Below the pieces are notes generated by a model. That model was not told the origin of the DNA. It did not search any database and saw only the letters and a program-made list of their open reading frames with translations. Positions 36,080 through 48,100 of a DNA stretch of 64,000 nucleotides are shown here, piece after piece. The stretch is taken from positions 15,275,495 to 15,339,494 of the forward strand of contig OZ023189.1 of NCBI GenBank assembly GCA_963995505.1, read 5' to 3'. The stretch comes from Hypericum androsaemum. Taxonomy: Eukaryota > Streptophyta > Magnoliopsida > Malpighiales > Hypericaceae. How positions within the stretch are numbered: the first letter of the stretch is position 1; every line of letters begins with the position of its first letter. A program made the translations under genes and the position numbers.

Positions 36080-38560
36080 AATCCCGCAGCTTCCATTGGG
36101 CTCTATATTGATTGTGGCTCTGTATATGAGACACCATTGACACGTGGAGCAACTCACGTGCTTCATCGAATGGCATTCAAGAGCACTAGAAACCGAAGCC
36201 ACACTCAGATAGTTAGGGAAGTGGAAGCACTTAGGGGAAATGTAGCAGCCTCGGGCTCTCCAGAGCATATCGCTTATACATTTGATGCAATTAAATCTAT
36301 GTGCCTCAGATGGTTGAACTACTTGTTGACGCTGTGCGAAACCCTGTATTCATGGATTCAGAATCGGAAGTAACATCTCTTTGTCTTTCACACTCTATTC
36401 TTTGTTGAAGTTGTTTAAATAAGGTCCTCTGTTCTGATTATTCACTTGCTAATTTTACAGATCAAAAAGATTAAAGATGACCTTGGGCAGCTCTCCAATA
36501 ATCCCTAGGGCTTGCTGCTGGAAGCAACTCGTTCTGCTGACTATGTTGGAGCCTTAGCTAATTCCATTCTGGCACCTGAATCAGCATTAGAACAATTAAA
36601 TTCTGATGTTTTGCAAGAGTTTGTTGCTGTAAGTTCAATAAGCCCTTTCAGGCGTGTTGAGTTACTTCATTTCGAGATATTATCGTCTCTATTTCTTTTG
36701 TCCATATTATCCTTGCCTCACTTTTCTTTGTATAATGCTTGGCATGTTATTTAAGAGCATTATACAGCTCCGAGGATGGTCCTTGCAGCATCTGGGGTGG
36801 AACTGGAGGACCTTGTCGTTGTGGCTGAGCCTCTGCTCTCTGACCTTCCAGTTGTGCCAGGCCTGGCAGAGCCAGAGCCTCAATATCTTGGAGAAGACTA
36901 TCGTCGACAATCTGATTCAGATGTTAGTATAACTCTATATAATCATTAATCGTGAATTACTATCTCCAAATATTTTCTGGTTATATGATCCTCTCCATTC
37001 ATATCACTTGTAACCTTTTTCCTGTCATGATGCTAGATGACGCATGTTGTCCTTGCTTTTGAAGTTCCCGGAGGATGGCATAATGAGAAAGAAGCGATGA
37101 TTTTGAAACTTCTCCAGGTGCTGTACATTTTAATTTATCACTGCTTCTTTCGGAAAGCTTACGTTGGGATCTTCTTGATTTTCATTTGTGTTTTCCCACA
37201 CTATTTACCGACAGCTTCATAAATTTTATTAGCTAAGGAATTCTTTATTGGAATTGGATGATCTTGCAGATTCTAATGGGAGGAAGTGGCTCATTATTTG
37301 CTGGAGGCCCAAGAAAGGAAATGCATTCCCGACTGTGTAAGTTGCTTGAACACTACGAGGTGTATTAATCATTCCATGGGTTTTTAGTTTTGATGCCAAT
37401 TTCTAGTTGTCTGACTAATGGCATTGTCAAGAAGTTCAATGCTTTAGTCTTGATTTTTTAACACTTAAATCAATGCAGATGCACGTGTCCTGAACGAGTA
37501 TCAAAAGCAGCAATCGTTTTCAGCGTTCAAGAAAATCTTCAATAATACTGGATTATTTGGCATCTATGCCTGCACTGTAAGGCCAACTGCTCATTCAATT
37601 GCTCTTCTTGTCGATGAATGTATGTGTGCCCGAGAATTCCTGAAAATGTCTCTTTCCGATTTTGATTCCTAGTGCATGATCATTTTGCTCTTTTTCCATT
37701 TCCATAATTTTTCACTTGGAAATAAGTTTTAGAGCTTGTTAGGACTTCGCAATCGCCTCATTAGTTAGTAATGTTTACCCGTAAAATGTTTGGACAGTCC
37801 TTGGGGTTTCGCTTTTAGTACTTTGAGCTGAAATGTCTGTCTCTATTCAGACCCCAGACTTTGCAGCAAAAGCCGATTTGGCATCAAATGAACTAATTGC
37901 AATTGCAACTCCCGGATAAGGTTTTTTTGATAATTCTCTGAGCACTTTTTGTTACCAAGTTTTCTGCTTTGTCGCCAAACTTCAAAGAAATCCCCCGTTA
38001 TGCATCTTCTGAATTTTGTGGCTGTAGTCACAAGAGTAGAGCTTAACCGCGCCAAAGAGTTAAAAAAATCTGCACTCTTGATGAATCTTGAATTCAGGGT
38101 ATCATCTATCTCTTTCTCTAGAAGTACTCTTGTGGAATGCAAATTAAAATTATACGAAAGAGCATGCACCCACATATTGGTTCACAATAATGACACTCAT
38201 GTTTACCCAAATCTTCTTTTTACTCATCCGACTCTTGGTCGTTCTTATCTTCTACTTATTCACCTGTTTGTTTTATTTACTTGTTAAGTGCTCGTAATTT
38301 GTTCTGCAGATGAATGTGAGAGGATATTGGTAGGCAGTTCTTGATATGTAGAGAAAGGTATATCACTTTCCGTCGCTATCTGCAAGCCTTTCACGGTTAT
38401 CGTAGGCTTCACTTGCATTTCAAGCTTCATTTCTGCTAATATGACCACCGACTTTCGTTGCAGGAAGCCAGTGGAACATTTCTTGAAGATCGTGGACAAC
38501 ATCACACTGCGAGATATCACCGATATTGGATAGAAGCTTTGTCTCTTCAAATCTTACAAT
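36080..38560 (+). pseudogene. Mitochondrial processing peptidase alpha subunit, pseudogene
   Basis: Exon-like segments match plant MPP-alpha in order: NPAASIGLYIDCGSVYETP to VREVEAL (36083-36360), GLLLEATRSADY to LQEFVA (36461-36631), HYTAPRMVLAASGVE (about 36752-36926), LAFEVPGGWHNEKEAM (37037-37119), GGSGSLFAGGPRKEMHSRL (37270-37337), RVLNEYQKQQSF to NTGLFGIYACT (37480-37577), FAAKADLASNELIAIATPG (37851-37917), ELNRAKELKKSALLMNLE (38020-38098), and KPVEHFLKIVDNITLRDI (38463-38550). Damage includes a one-base deletion near 36297, TAG at 36506-36508, a weak acceptor before 36752, a lost codon in the glycine-rich loop and a frameshift near 38320. The N-terminus is not found. Confidence 0.85.
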
Positions 38561-39600
38561 GACTTCTTACGGGGACGGTAATTCCCACACCTGCGAGAAA
38601 CTCCACTCCTTTAGTTTCAACCAAGTTCTTACAGTAATTCATTTTGCCATTGTGTTTCCTGTGGTTTGCATTGCTTAACGTCCCCAACTACGTATCGGTC
38701 TTCTCGAAGTTTTATGCTTAAACATCATGTATCATCTAATGCATGGAATGCGAGCTTCGGTTTCTTGAATAAGATGATATCTGAAGAAACTTGTATCTAA
38801 GTTTGAATAAGATTGATGGGGTTCTTGAGTCTTGACTGAGATAATATTTTTTTTTGAGACCTCAAGAAAGAGAACCTTCAAAAACGATAATCCTGAGTCG
38901 GTTTTTAACGTCTCCGAAACCATGTACTTTTGAAGTCTAATTCCCTTTTGGGTTAGAAGCATAGAATTAATTGGATAGTGATTTATGGGATCGAGTAAAT
39001 ACTTCTACTACGAGTCCCTCAACTTCTTTTTGTTAATTCTAACAAGTGAAGTTGATCCATATTTTTCGTATTCGAAACTAATGATCCAGTCATTAGTTTC
39101 GAATCAAAATTTTTTAAAAAAATTAACCCCGGCAAGTCCGAATGTAGTAATTGAAGGATTCCCCTAAAAAAACGTAGTAATTGGAGGAGTGACAACCGCG
39201 CTCTCTCTCTCCACCCACTGGCAAATTGCATCTCGGCCGAAAAAAGCCTCGACAAAGGTAGATATCTGATTGCTTCTGGCGGACAACATAGATTCCGATT
39301 CGAGTATTACTGTGGCAGAAATCACTCCACCGCCTCTTCCTCGGTTTTGGAAGAGGTATACCCTAATGCAAACTTATTCCGTCATTGTTACGCTTTATGT
39401 CGATGAAGAAAATACCTTGGCTGATCCAAACACATGCAGTCTCATTAAAAATAACTCTCGTGAAAATCCCACATCTCAAAATTGTTAATTTTTTCAGAAT
39501 TAATTGTCATTTATCTTTTACCTGAAGAACTGAGATGATTTTTTTTAACGCCGCTGGATGGTATGGTTGATCCTCCTCATACAATATCACGTCGCCTGAA
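38561..39600. other. Non-coding stretch with one perfect hairpin
   Basis: No gene was recognised. A frame at 39270-39488 has no domain I know. The notable item is the inverted repeat at 39070-39104. Confidence 0.4.
39070..39104. repeat. Perfect 15-bp inverted repeat with 5-bp loop
   Basis: ATTCGAAACTAATGA, loop TCCAG, TCATTAGTTTCGAAT. It is followed by T and A runs. Its function is unknown. Confidence 0.8.
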
Positions 39601-39649
39601 TGGTGTGCTAGTCGTCCTATAGATCCATACATCAGTTTTTAGGTCTGCC

Positions 39650-41150
39650 TTAAATTAGTGTGCTTGTCATGTCTAAGTTTGTTTGAAGGTACTCTCTAAG
39701 TGCCCTGCTACTACTGAGTCCATGGATGTGCAAGGAGCTCTCCAAGATCATCCTCTGGTTCCTAGTTGAAGATCATCTGCAGATTTATTCTGGGTTGATG
39801 ACTCAAGTTGATCATCTTGAGATAAATCATTTTAATCCTAACTAGATGAATAGGAATCAGTTAGATACCAACTTGTACTCAACTCAGCCTAGTTTAGTTT
39901 GTCATCTTTAGGCCACCAGCTTGTCCTTTCAAAGTAAGGAACTAGCCGTTGCTTTTACAACGGCTAATTAAAGGAGTTTTTGTCCAAAATGGTGTTACAG
40001 TGAAATTTTATCTCCAAAATGGTGTTACTGTTGAAAATATTCCGAAAATGGTATTTCTTTTCAAAATCGAAATTTTTTTTCGACCTGGGGTCTTCAGATC
40101 GAAAAAAATATTCGATTTGGGACCAAAATCAAAAACAAATTTCGACTTCCATGGTCGAACGAATCTTTTCGATTTGGTCCCAGATCGAAACTTTTTTTTG
40201 ACTTGAGGAAAGAGAAATCCACAGATTGAAAAAAAGTTTCGACATGAGGAAAGGATGCCGCCAACAAAGGAAGGTGTGGGGCCCGATATTTTTTACGGAG
40301 TGGGGATTAAAAGCGTCTGGTGCGGGGCCTGATATTTTTTAAACCTTTGGGGATTTTGAAAAGAAAGGTGTCTCGAAGATGTAATTAATCATTAATTAAA
40401 TGAAATTTAGAAAATAAGTATATTTTAACCTACATATTAAGTCTATTTGGAAAATAAAGTAATAAATAAATAAATAAAAAGTAGATTTATAGAGTGGAGA
40501 GATAAAAAATTAAGTCTATTTTTTGTATGGAAAATAAGTATATTTTAACCTACATATATATATTATTTAAAATATTTAAAAATAAAAAAAATTTGGTCCG
40601 ACCGGGCGAACCGACCCGGAGGACGGGAGAAATCCCGGGTCGGCCTCCGGGTCGTTTTTTTAAAACCATGGAAAATATAACATAACGTTTTAAAAAAATA
40701 TCGGGCCCCACACCAGACTCTTAATCCCCACTCCGTAAAAAATATCGAGCCCCACACCTTCCTTTGTTGGCGGCATCCTTTCCTCATGTCGAAACTTTTT
40801 TCGACCTGGGAATTTCTCTTTCCTCAAGTTGAAAAAAAGTTTTGATCTGGGACCAAATCGAAAAGATTTATTCGATCATGGAAGTCAAAATTTTTTTTCG
40901 ATTTTAGTCCCAAATCGAATATTTTTTTCGATCTGAAGACCCCAGGTCAAAAAAAATTTCGATTTTGAAAAGCAATACCATTTTCGGAATAAAATTTCAC
41001 TCTAGCACCATTTTGGGTAAAAACCCAATTAAAGCAGCTGTCACATCAGTCTGCTTTTTCCTCCTCCTCTCCTATTTTTGTAAGCCTATATATCCTCTAA
41101 ATGAGAAGAATAAAGAGAGAGATTATTAAGCTCAGTCAATACAAGTACTT
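39650..41150 (+). mobile_element. Possible solo LTR, split by a TIR element
   Basis: Flanking the TIR element are sequences with LTR character: AGTTGAAGATCATCTGC and GATCATCTTGAGATAAATC on the left, and TATATATCCTCTAAATGAGAAG, AATAAAGAGAGAGATTATT on the right, resembling a promoter and polyadenylation region. Neither end nor a target duplication is clear. Confidence 0.3.
39974..41026. mobile_element. Long inverted-repeat element with 8-bp target duplication (1053 bp)
   Basis: The direct repeat AATTAAAG lies at 39966-39973 and 41027-41034. Ends GAGTTTTTGTCCAAAATGGTG and its imperfect complement open arms of about 340-370 bp (39974-40345 and 40690-41026). The arms carry repeated TTCGATTTGG, TCGAAATTTTTT and a GGGGCCCGATATTTTTTACG block. 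The AT-rich centre includes GGTCCGACCGGGCGAACC near 40595, like the hAT MITE at 29021. No transposase. The 8-bp duplication suggests hAT, but arm length resembles foldback or Mutator-like elements. Confidence 0.75.
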
Positions 41151-41153
41151 GCC

Positions 41154-42225
41154 TTAAATTTCACTACGTGACTGCCAAAGGTCACTGGTATCTGACATCA
41201 AATCGATATCGAGTATATCCCATGTATGATGACGATCTTTCTCCATTGATCTGAATGATGAAAGTGTCCTGTTGCCATGTCCCGAAGCTCTTTTTGCTGG
41301 AGACATCTGGAAGGAATCACTCTGTCTATCACAAGATGCTCGACCCGAACCATCGCTACTACATGAGCTCGTCGGACAACTATTCTCCATTCTGCAGAAC
41401 CGTATCAGCAAACAAATAGAATCCTTAAGGCCAATAATTAGTCCACAAATAGAATCCATAATCACACTAAACATAATGCAGATTAGCCAATATGGATTGA
41501 CCAAAACTATCATTGAACTCGACATCAAGGCACGGTCGAAAATGGATCAGGCCACCAGTTTAACAATCTTATCCAATGTAATGATTTCAATAGCCAGCAA
41601 AACTATGTAACAGACTGACAAAGGTCAGCTATAGCTACTTGCCCTATCGGATCTTCGATCCTCATGCTGAATGCTTCGTCATTGCCGAAAGAATGGCTTA
41701 CATGCACATGAGGCATCGGTGCTGCTCTGCAAGCCTGGACTTCCCCTTTTGATATCACATAGAAGGCACATGATTCAGGTAAGGACTTTAGCAATCTACT
41801 AGGAACAACTGCACCGAAAAGTTTCCCGCTGAAAAGAATTTTCTTCCTTTACAATTGAGATTAAAGGAAACAAGAGATCAAGATAATCAAGTCACGGATA
41901 TATGAATAGACCTTGTAAGAGCATTTCTGGTTGAAGCACCAACCACAAGATTCGCTATCGGATTGTTTCTGGTGAAATCAATTAGTGCATTTGTGACATC
42001 AGAATCACAGAGGACTACTTGCTTGGCTTCTATCTGAAACACAGAACGGAAAAGCCAATTTCAAGATGACAACCGAATTGGCTCAATGTGAATCAATGTT
42101 GAAGAGAATGGCATTATACTTGCCCCTTTCCTTGCACAAAATCCGCAGTATGGAAGGAAGAACAGCTGCAACTCTTGGTCACTTGGTGTGTGACTCTCTC
42201 TCGATGCAGTGTCAAAATAAATCAT
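41154..42225 (-). pseudogene. USP-domain part of a U-box/receptor-like cytoplasmic kinase gene, fragment
   Basis: Minus-strand exons are 42225-42124 (ELQLFFLPYCGFCARKG), 42033-41912 (IEAKQVVLCDSDVTNAL to NLVVGASTRNALT), 41828-41702 (SGKLFGAVVPSRLLKSLPESCAFYVISKG) and about 41391-41157 (MENSCPTSSCSSDGSG to LWQSRSE, then a stop). The first three join in phase and match the universal stress protein domain at the start of plant U-box kinases. The first intron has a GC donor (GCAAGT). The join from third to fourth exon does not keep phase. The N-terminal start, coiled coil, kinase and U-box are absent, so this is a remnant, although the frames are otherwise clean. Confidence 0.65.
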
Positions 42226-42679
42226 CTGAATGAAGACACCAACGCAATCAAGCAAGAAACAAAATAAATACCACCACAACCATACATTCGGCTACAGCAT
42301 GCATTCGAGTGCTGCGTTTTTCAGCTGTTTTTGTATCAAACAATGAGAAACCGACCTCGAGGTCTAGCTCAAGTGACAAAAGATACGTCGATATTTTGAA
42401 TTGTACTTCAAATCCTGGGTTCAAACTCTGAAGACGCTTATTTATCGAGGAAAAAAATAGAATTTTGGATGCCATCAAGAGGTTTCTAATCCAACCCCTA
42501 TGGTATTCAACTTGCATGTGATCAACATTAATCCGAACCACTGTACGTGTTCAAGATAAATGGATTTGCATGTTTTTTACATTTTTTTTTAGGGGTGACA
42601 AGGAAAAAAAATAGATTGAAATGGTATTAATTCGCTCTAAATATTGTTGCAACAATAAGACTATAAAGGCAGGAGGAAG
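42226..42679. other. Non-coding spacer
   Basis: Left flank of the foldback element. Nothing recognisable. Confidence 0.4.
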
Positions 42680-43852
42680 AAGTTTTTTTTTTCCAAAACA
42701 GACAAAAATATAGATATATTTCTTAAATAGAAAAAAACTTAATATATTTTTAAAATAGGCAAACATTTAATTAAAAATTAGAAGAAAATAAGGAGACGAC
42801 CCTACAGTGGGTCGACTCCATTTCTTTGCCTTATAATTAAAAAATATAATAATGGAGGTGACCCAAGTGTAGGTCGCCTCGGTGACAATTCAAAAAATTT
42901 GCTAATTAATGAGACTTTTTTATTTTATAAATGTTATAAGTTAGTGTTAGATTATCCGAATGAGTTAAATTTTGATATGATTTGCTCAATTTTTTGAGAC
43001 CTACGCGTAGAGTTCAGCAAATTATGCTAAATCAAAAAAAAAATATTCGGATACCCAAGCAACAACTTGTCACTTTAACAATAAAAAAAATTGAATAGTG
43101 GAGTCGACCTATAACTAGATCGCCTCCTTCCACCATTATTTTTTTTTGCAATTTTTTTCTTTTTAAAGTTGTATAATTTTTTTTATGTTTCCTTACTTTT
43201 TGTCTTCTCTTATACTTCGATTGAAGAGTCACAACTTCTTACTCCGGAGTCTGATTAAGGTGATTCAAGTTTTTGTGTAAATATGAGACGTATATCTACA
43301 ACTTTGTAGTTTATAACTTTTCCAAATAGGAAGTGTAACGATGTCGAAAATTCTTTTGAAGTCAAAAGTCGATCGAGTTCGATCGACTAATTTAAGATTG
43401 GCAGATACAAATTTTTACCCCGGAGTCTAATTGAGTTGATTCAAGTTGCTGTACAAAGTTGAGACGTATATCTACAACTTTGTAATTTATGACTTTTCCA
43501 AATTCGAAATATAAAGATGTCGAAAATACGTTTGCAGTCAAAAGTCGATCGAGTTCGATCGACTGATTTTGGTCGAGATATAAAAAAATTGAATTTTGGT
43601 CGGTGAGTCGACCTTAGGTCGTCTCCTATATTATATAATCTACTACTAATAATTTCCGGGAGGCAACCTACACTCGGGTCGCCTCCATTATTATATTTTT
43701 TAATTATAAGGCAAAGAAATGGAGTCGACCCACTGTAAGGTCGTCTCCATTTTTTTATTTTTTTATTAAATTTTTACCTATTTTGGGAATATATTAAATT
43801 TTTACCTATTTATGAAATATATCTATATTTTTTTGCCTATTTTGGAAAAAAT
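42680..43852. repeat. Large foldback element with internal 170-bp direct repeats
   Basis: Arms at about 42680-42895 and 43655-43852 are inverted copies (CAAAAATATAGATATATTTC, GGGTCGACTCCATTTCTTTG, GGAGGTGACCC and their complements). Between them two direct copies about 175 bp apart (43228-43330 and 43405-43505) share GAGACGTATATCTACAACTTTG and ACTTTTCCAAAT. No transposase and no clear target duplication. Confidence 0.6.
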
Positions 43853-44003
43853 CCCGGAGAAAGAGTTGAGCAACTTTTAGGTCAGTACTTAGTTGTCCTT
43901 AGTAACTTCCCTTTTTCCAGAAATAGTCTCTTGGGATGGTTTCTTGTACAAGACTCTGTTTGTTTTTGGTAAATAGGTTTCATCCAAGTGGTACCCTGTT
44001 TGC

Positions 44004-44433
44004 GGGTATGGATTGGGTACGAAATGCCACTATTCCGAACCGTTTAGAATGAAGACACGAGGAAACTTTTTTGCAAACGCGCTAAAATACAGGGACCAAA
44101 ATAAAAAAATCTACGCACAAACACAGGCCGGATACAAATGCCATTATCACATAACTGCGCATGCCAATATCACATAACTGCGCATGCCAGTAGGACCTTT
44201 TTGCAAAAATGCTAAAATATGGAGGACAAAAATGAAAAAAACTATATGTGCCATTATCATCAACGGGGACTTGCCATTTTCACAAAAACAAATGTCATCA
44301 TCACATAACTGCACTTGCCATTATCACATACCTGCGCTTGCCATTATCACATATCTGCGCTTGCCGCTGCGAATCCCCCTTCATTCCAAACCGTTCGGAA
44401 TTAATTCCTTCACTCCGTACCCAATCCAAACCC
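44004..44433. mobile_element. MITE with 17-bp TIR and 9-bp target duplication (430 bp)
   Basis: Ends GGGTATGGATTGGGTAC and GTACCCAATCCAAACCC are inverted repeats with one mismatch. The direct repeat CCTGTTTGC lies at 43995-44003 and 44434-44442. It contains tandem CATTATCACATAACTGCG-type motifs. It is the well-bounded member of the family also seen at 86-480 and 50430-50822. The 9-bp duplication suggests a Mutator-like origin; an 8-bp (hAT) reading is possible because of flanking C residues. Confidence 0.75.
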
Positions 44434-44442
44434 CCTGTTTGC

Positions 44443-45118
44443 TGGACCGACTAATCGAAGTACGTAAGAATTATTTTTCATGTGAGAGAAATATTTTACC
44501 GCCAAATTCATTAAAAAAACACTTTCTTGAAAGCTAACACATTGTAAAAAAGTTGATAAAAATAATGTACAAATATCACCTACACAAAGGAAAATATTTA
44601 TTTTCTTAAAAAAATCAATTCCGCTGAGAAGTCATTCCCAATTTTGGGAAAACAAATAAATAATACATTTTTTGGATCAACAAAGATCCAAAGAGGTACT
44701 TCTTATTCTTTAGTTAATCTAAAATGCTAATAGGTATACCACGTATGGTTTCAAGGAAACGCAAGTCTTCAGATTCTCCTGAGGGTGGTTGGTTGGCCAA
44801 CAAGCAAACATTAGGTAGAACAGTCGGGAGTTGAACTAACACGAGCAGAAATTTCGCAAACTCAAATATCAATGCATCAAAAGAAGCTGCTGCTGTTACA
44901 GCTCAAGCTATCAACAACGTATTATGCCATTTGTGCCCGACCAACAATCCTTAGCGACAGCTTAAAAGCTTATTTTTCGAGCAGTAATCGTGTATGGCAA
45001 AAAATTGAGTACATGTAGCAGCAGATGGCATTTCGAAGATTTATGATCGGGAAGCAGAGCATTAGAACCTCTTCAATTGGCCCAAGCTAATTCTATAAAT
45101 AAACATAAGCAGGGGAAC
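44443..45118. other. 3' flank of the MPP-beta gene
   Basis: Includes the probable 3' untranslated region just below 45119. No other gene seen. Confidence 0.5.
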
Positions 45119-48100
45119 CTAGATGCGGTCCGTGTAGGTTCTGCGTCTGAACCAATTGTAATCTGGCAAGTCTTGGTTGGGGCCCATGGTAACAATTGCG
45201 GGATCCTGCAGGAGATGGAAGGAAAAACCAACAATTTCATCATGCCAGATTCTAATAACATTCTCCAAGGGTTGGAGCCGTATAGCAGCCAACATAAGTC
45301 AAGAGGAGCAACCTAATCTTATCATAGACACGATCACTCCACTCTCCAAAAAACGTGGGGGTTTGCCTCCTACAGTTTGAATTGGATTTTGGCCGTTGCC
45401 AGTTTTTTAGGAACAAAAGAAGTTGAGAACTCTCGAAGGATTAATCAATGAGGCCCAAGATTACAGAACATGGATACCTAAGAGAAGGAGATTCTACATA
45501 CCAGAGAGAGAAAGAGACAAACTAATAACCATGACTCCTAGCTACCCGCCAAATTGATAATAAACCAACTTTTTTAGTTCAAGACAAAAGAATGATCACA
45601 AGTTAGCTTTGTAGGAGAACTTCACACCACATTTTCTACTTCAATTAGTACAGTAGTAAGATTTTTGCAGTCTGAAGTCCTACCTTGTCATAAATGAAGC
45701 GAGTGGCAACACGTTTGACAGTGCTACCATCAACAGCATCAATTCTGGCAAACAGTTCAGCAAATGGGATTCTTCGACCATAAGTCAACAACTGCAGGCA
45801 AGCAAAAGGTCGGTACAAAAAACTTGCAAGGAAAAAAAACGGAATTTCACAAAACTTACGATAAGTGACAAACAGAGAAGCAATATGCACAAAGAACAAA
45901 GGCTTTTGCATAGAGTTTCGGAAATCCTTTTCGTGTAAGAGACTTTGAAATATACCTTTCAAGAAGAAAAGTCTTTCTCATTAAAAAAACCCACTTAAAA
46001 ATAAATAATGCAACGTGCGAGCTATGTTGTCAATAGCAGATAGCGCTGCGTAGCGGCGACCCCCTAAAATGCTATAGCGGTATAGCGGATAGCGACCGCT
46101 ATTGCAACGACTGAAAATGTAAACATAAATATTCAAAATTAAAGAGAACACTACACTTAATAATGATAATCAACTTTGTCAAAATTAAAGAGACCATCAT
46201 ACTTAATAATTATAATCCAAAAACAATTGATGATTCAAAATAACATCCCATCAAAATGCTAATCAATTTCCAAGTGATTCAAAATAATATCTCAAGATTC
46301 TCAACAAAGTGACAATCATGCTTCTTCCTCATCTTCACTTTGTAGTTCAACCAAATTAAGATTATCTTGTAGATCATTTGGTTCAAACTCTTGTTCTTCC
46401 ACGTCTAACTCCTCATCTACATCAGGCTCAACTCTAGTGAGTCTAGATTGGCATCTAGTAAGTCTGAATTAGATGAGAATAGAGGGAGAAAGAGGGAGAG
46501 GAGAGAGCAACGTTTTTTTTAGGTGAGGGAGAAAGAAGACTTAGATGAAAATAAATTGGGTACCCATTTGAAGTAGATATTTTATTGAGGTGAAAAATTA
46601 CTTATATGCCATCCATAAATAAATATCAGTTAAAAAATCAGGGGTAATTTAGGAATTCTCCCCAAAAGCTTAAATAGCGGCCGCTATACCGCTATTTGGC
46701 CGCTATAGCGGCCGCTACACCCGCTACTGTGTATAGCGTTTAACAGCTCCATAGCATAGCGGGGGTACCCAAAACGCCACATAGCACCGCTATAGCGCGC
46801 TATTGACAACATAGCGTGCGAGACAATTTAATAATTTTACTGAACCACCATTCTTCAAAAACAAGACTGGTTCTATGGAAGCCAAACAGTGATTCTGTTA
46901 AAAAAAGATATTTGTCACCTGGAAGCCAATATCTTCAGCAATGGAGCTAGTTCCATCAATGTGCATCAACAAAGATGATTTCAACTGCAAAGAGAGGAGG
47001 AAACAGTTAAAAATATCTCACATGACTATGAGAAGATAACTAGTTCATTGAAAAGTTATCATATTCCAATCAGATTTCTGTGACAAAGACAGCTAAAGGA
47101 GGATCAGTTTAATGCATGTTTAATCTGATTCTAGACTAGTGTAGTGTCCCCTTGGAAATGTCAACGAAAGTACCTGATTTCGAGCACGTGTAACATGAAC
47201 TTCAGAGACTTCGTACACCAGCTCAGATATTAATCCCATAATTGCCCGTGTCAAATCGGAAAAACAATTAGCCTGAGATTAAAATATAAAAAAAGCAAAC
47301 ACATTGAACTCAAAATAAATTTTGATTATAAAGCTAAGAGACTAAACATCATTCAAGTCCTTTAGCAAGTACTACTATGCAACTTGCTATATGTGTGTCA
47401 AATCTCAATGTCAACAATCCTATAACTGCTGTGGGACCTGAGACCAACAAGACAACCCTACTTCTACTTGAAACGGAATGATCCACCAGGCCAGTTACAT
47501 TTTTAGAATAATTGACAAAGATCAAGAGAATCACACGACTGAGTACGTGGAGAAGTCACTTCCCAAACTATAACAAATACCTTCATCTTCCTTTTACACG
47601 AAAATGGACGCCATATAAAATATATTATGCATGGTATATTAACAGAAGGGAATAGAAATTTTTTATTGCATTTGATGTGACAGGAGGTAAAAAGTTGTCT
47701 GACTACCAACTGATACAAAGACAAATTTGAGTTACATTGAGCACCGTTCAAGTCCATACAACTGGAAAATGAGAAGAAAGACCTCACCTTCGCAACCGCA
47801 TGAACACCAAAGAGACCAGTGTCTTTGTAGCTAGTGTTGAAAGCCATCATGCTTTCTGCTATTCTATTAATGCCAAATATTTGTGCCATCTCAGAGCTGT
47901 TTAAAATTTCAAAATAGGCAACTCCTCAAGTTAATGGTAGAAAAACAATTTGACAACATCAGAACTGTTAGCACAAAGTAACCAACATAAGAAAGCACCG
48001 ATAAGCACATGACCTTGTTTTGAACGAACTAGATTATTTAATGGTTTGACAGAAATTCAAAAACTCAATGCTCCTTTTTATCCACTCAAACATTGACGCC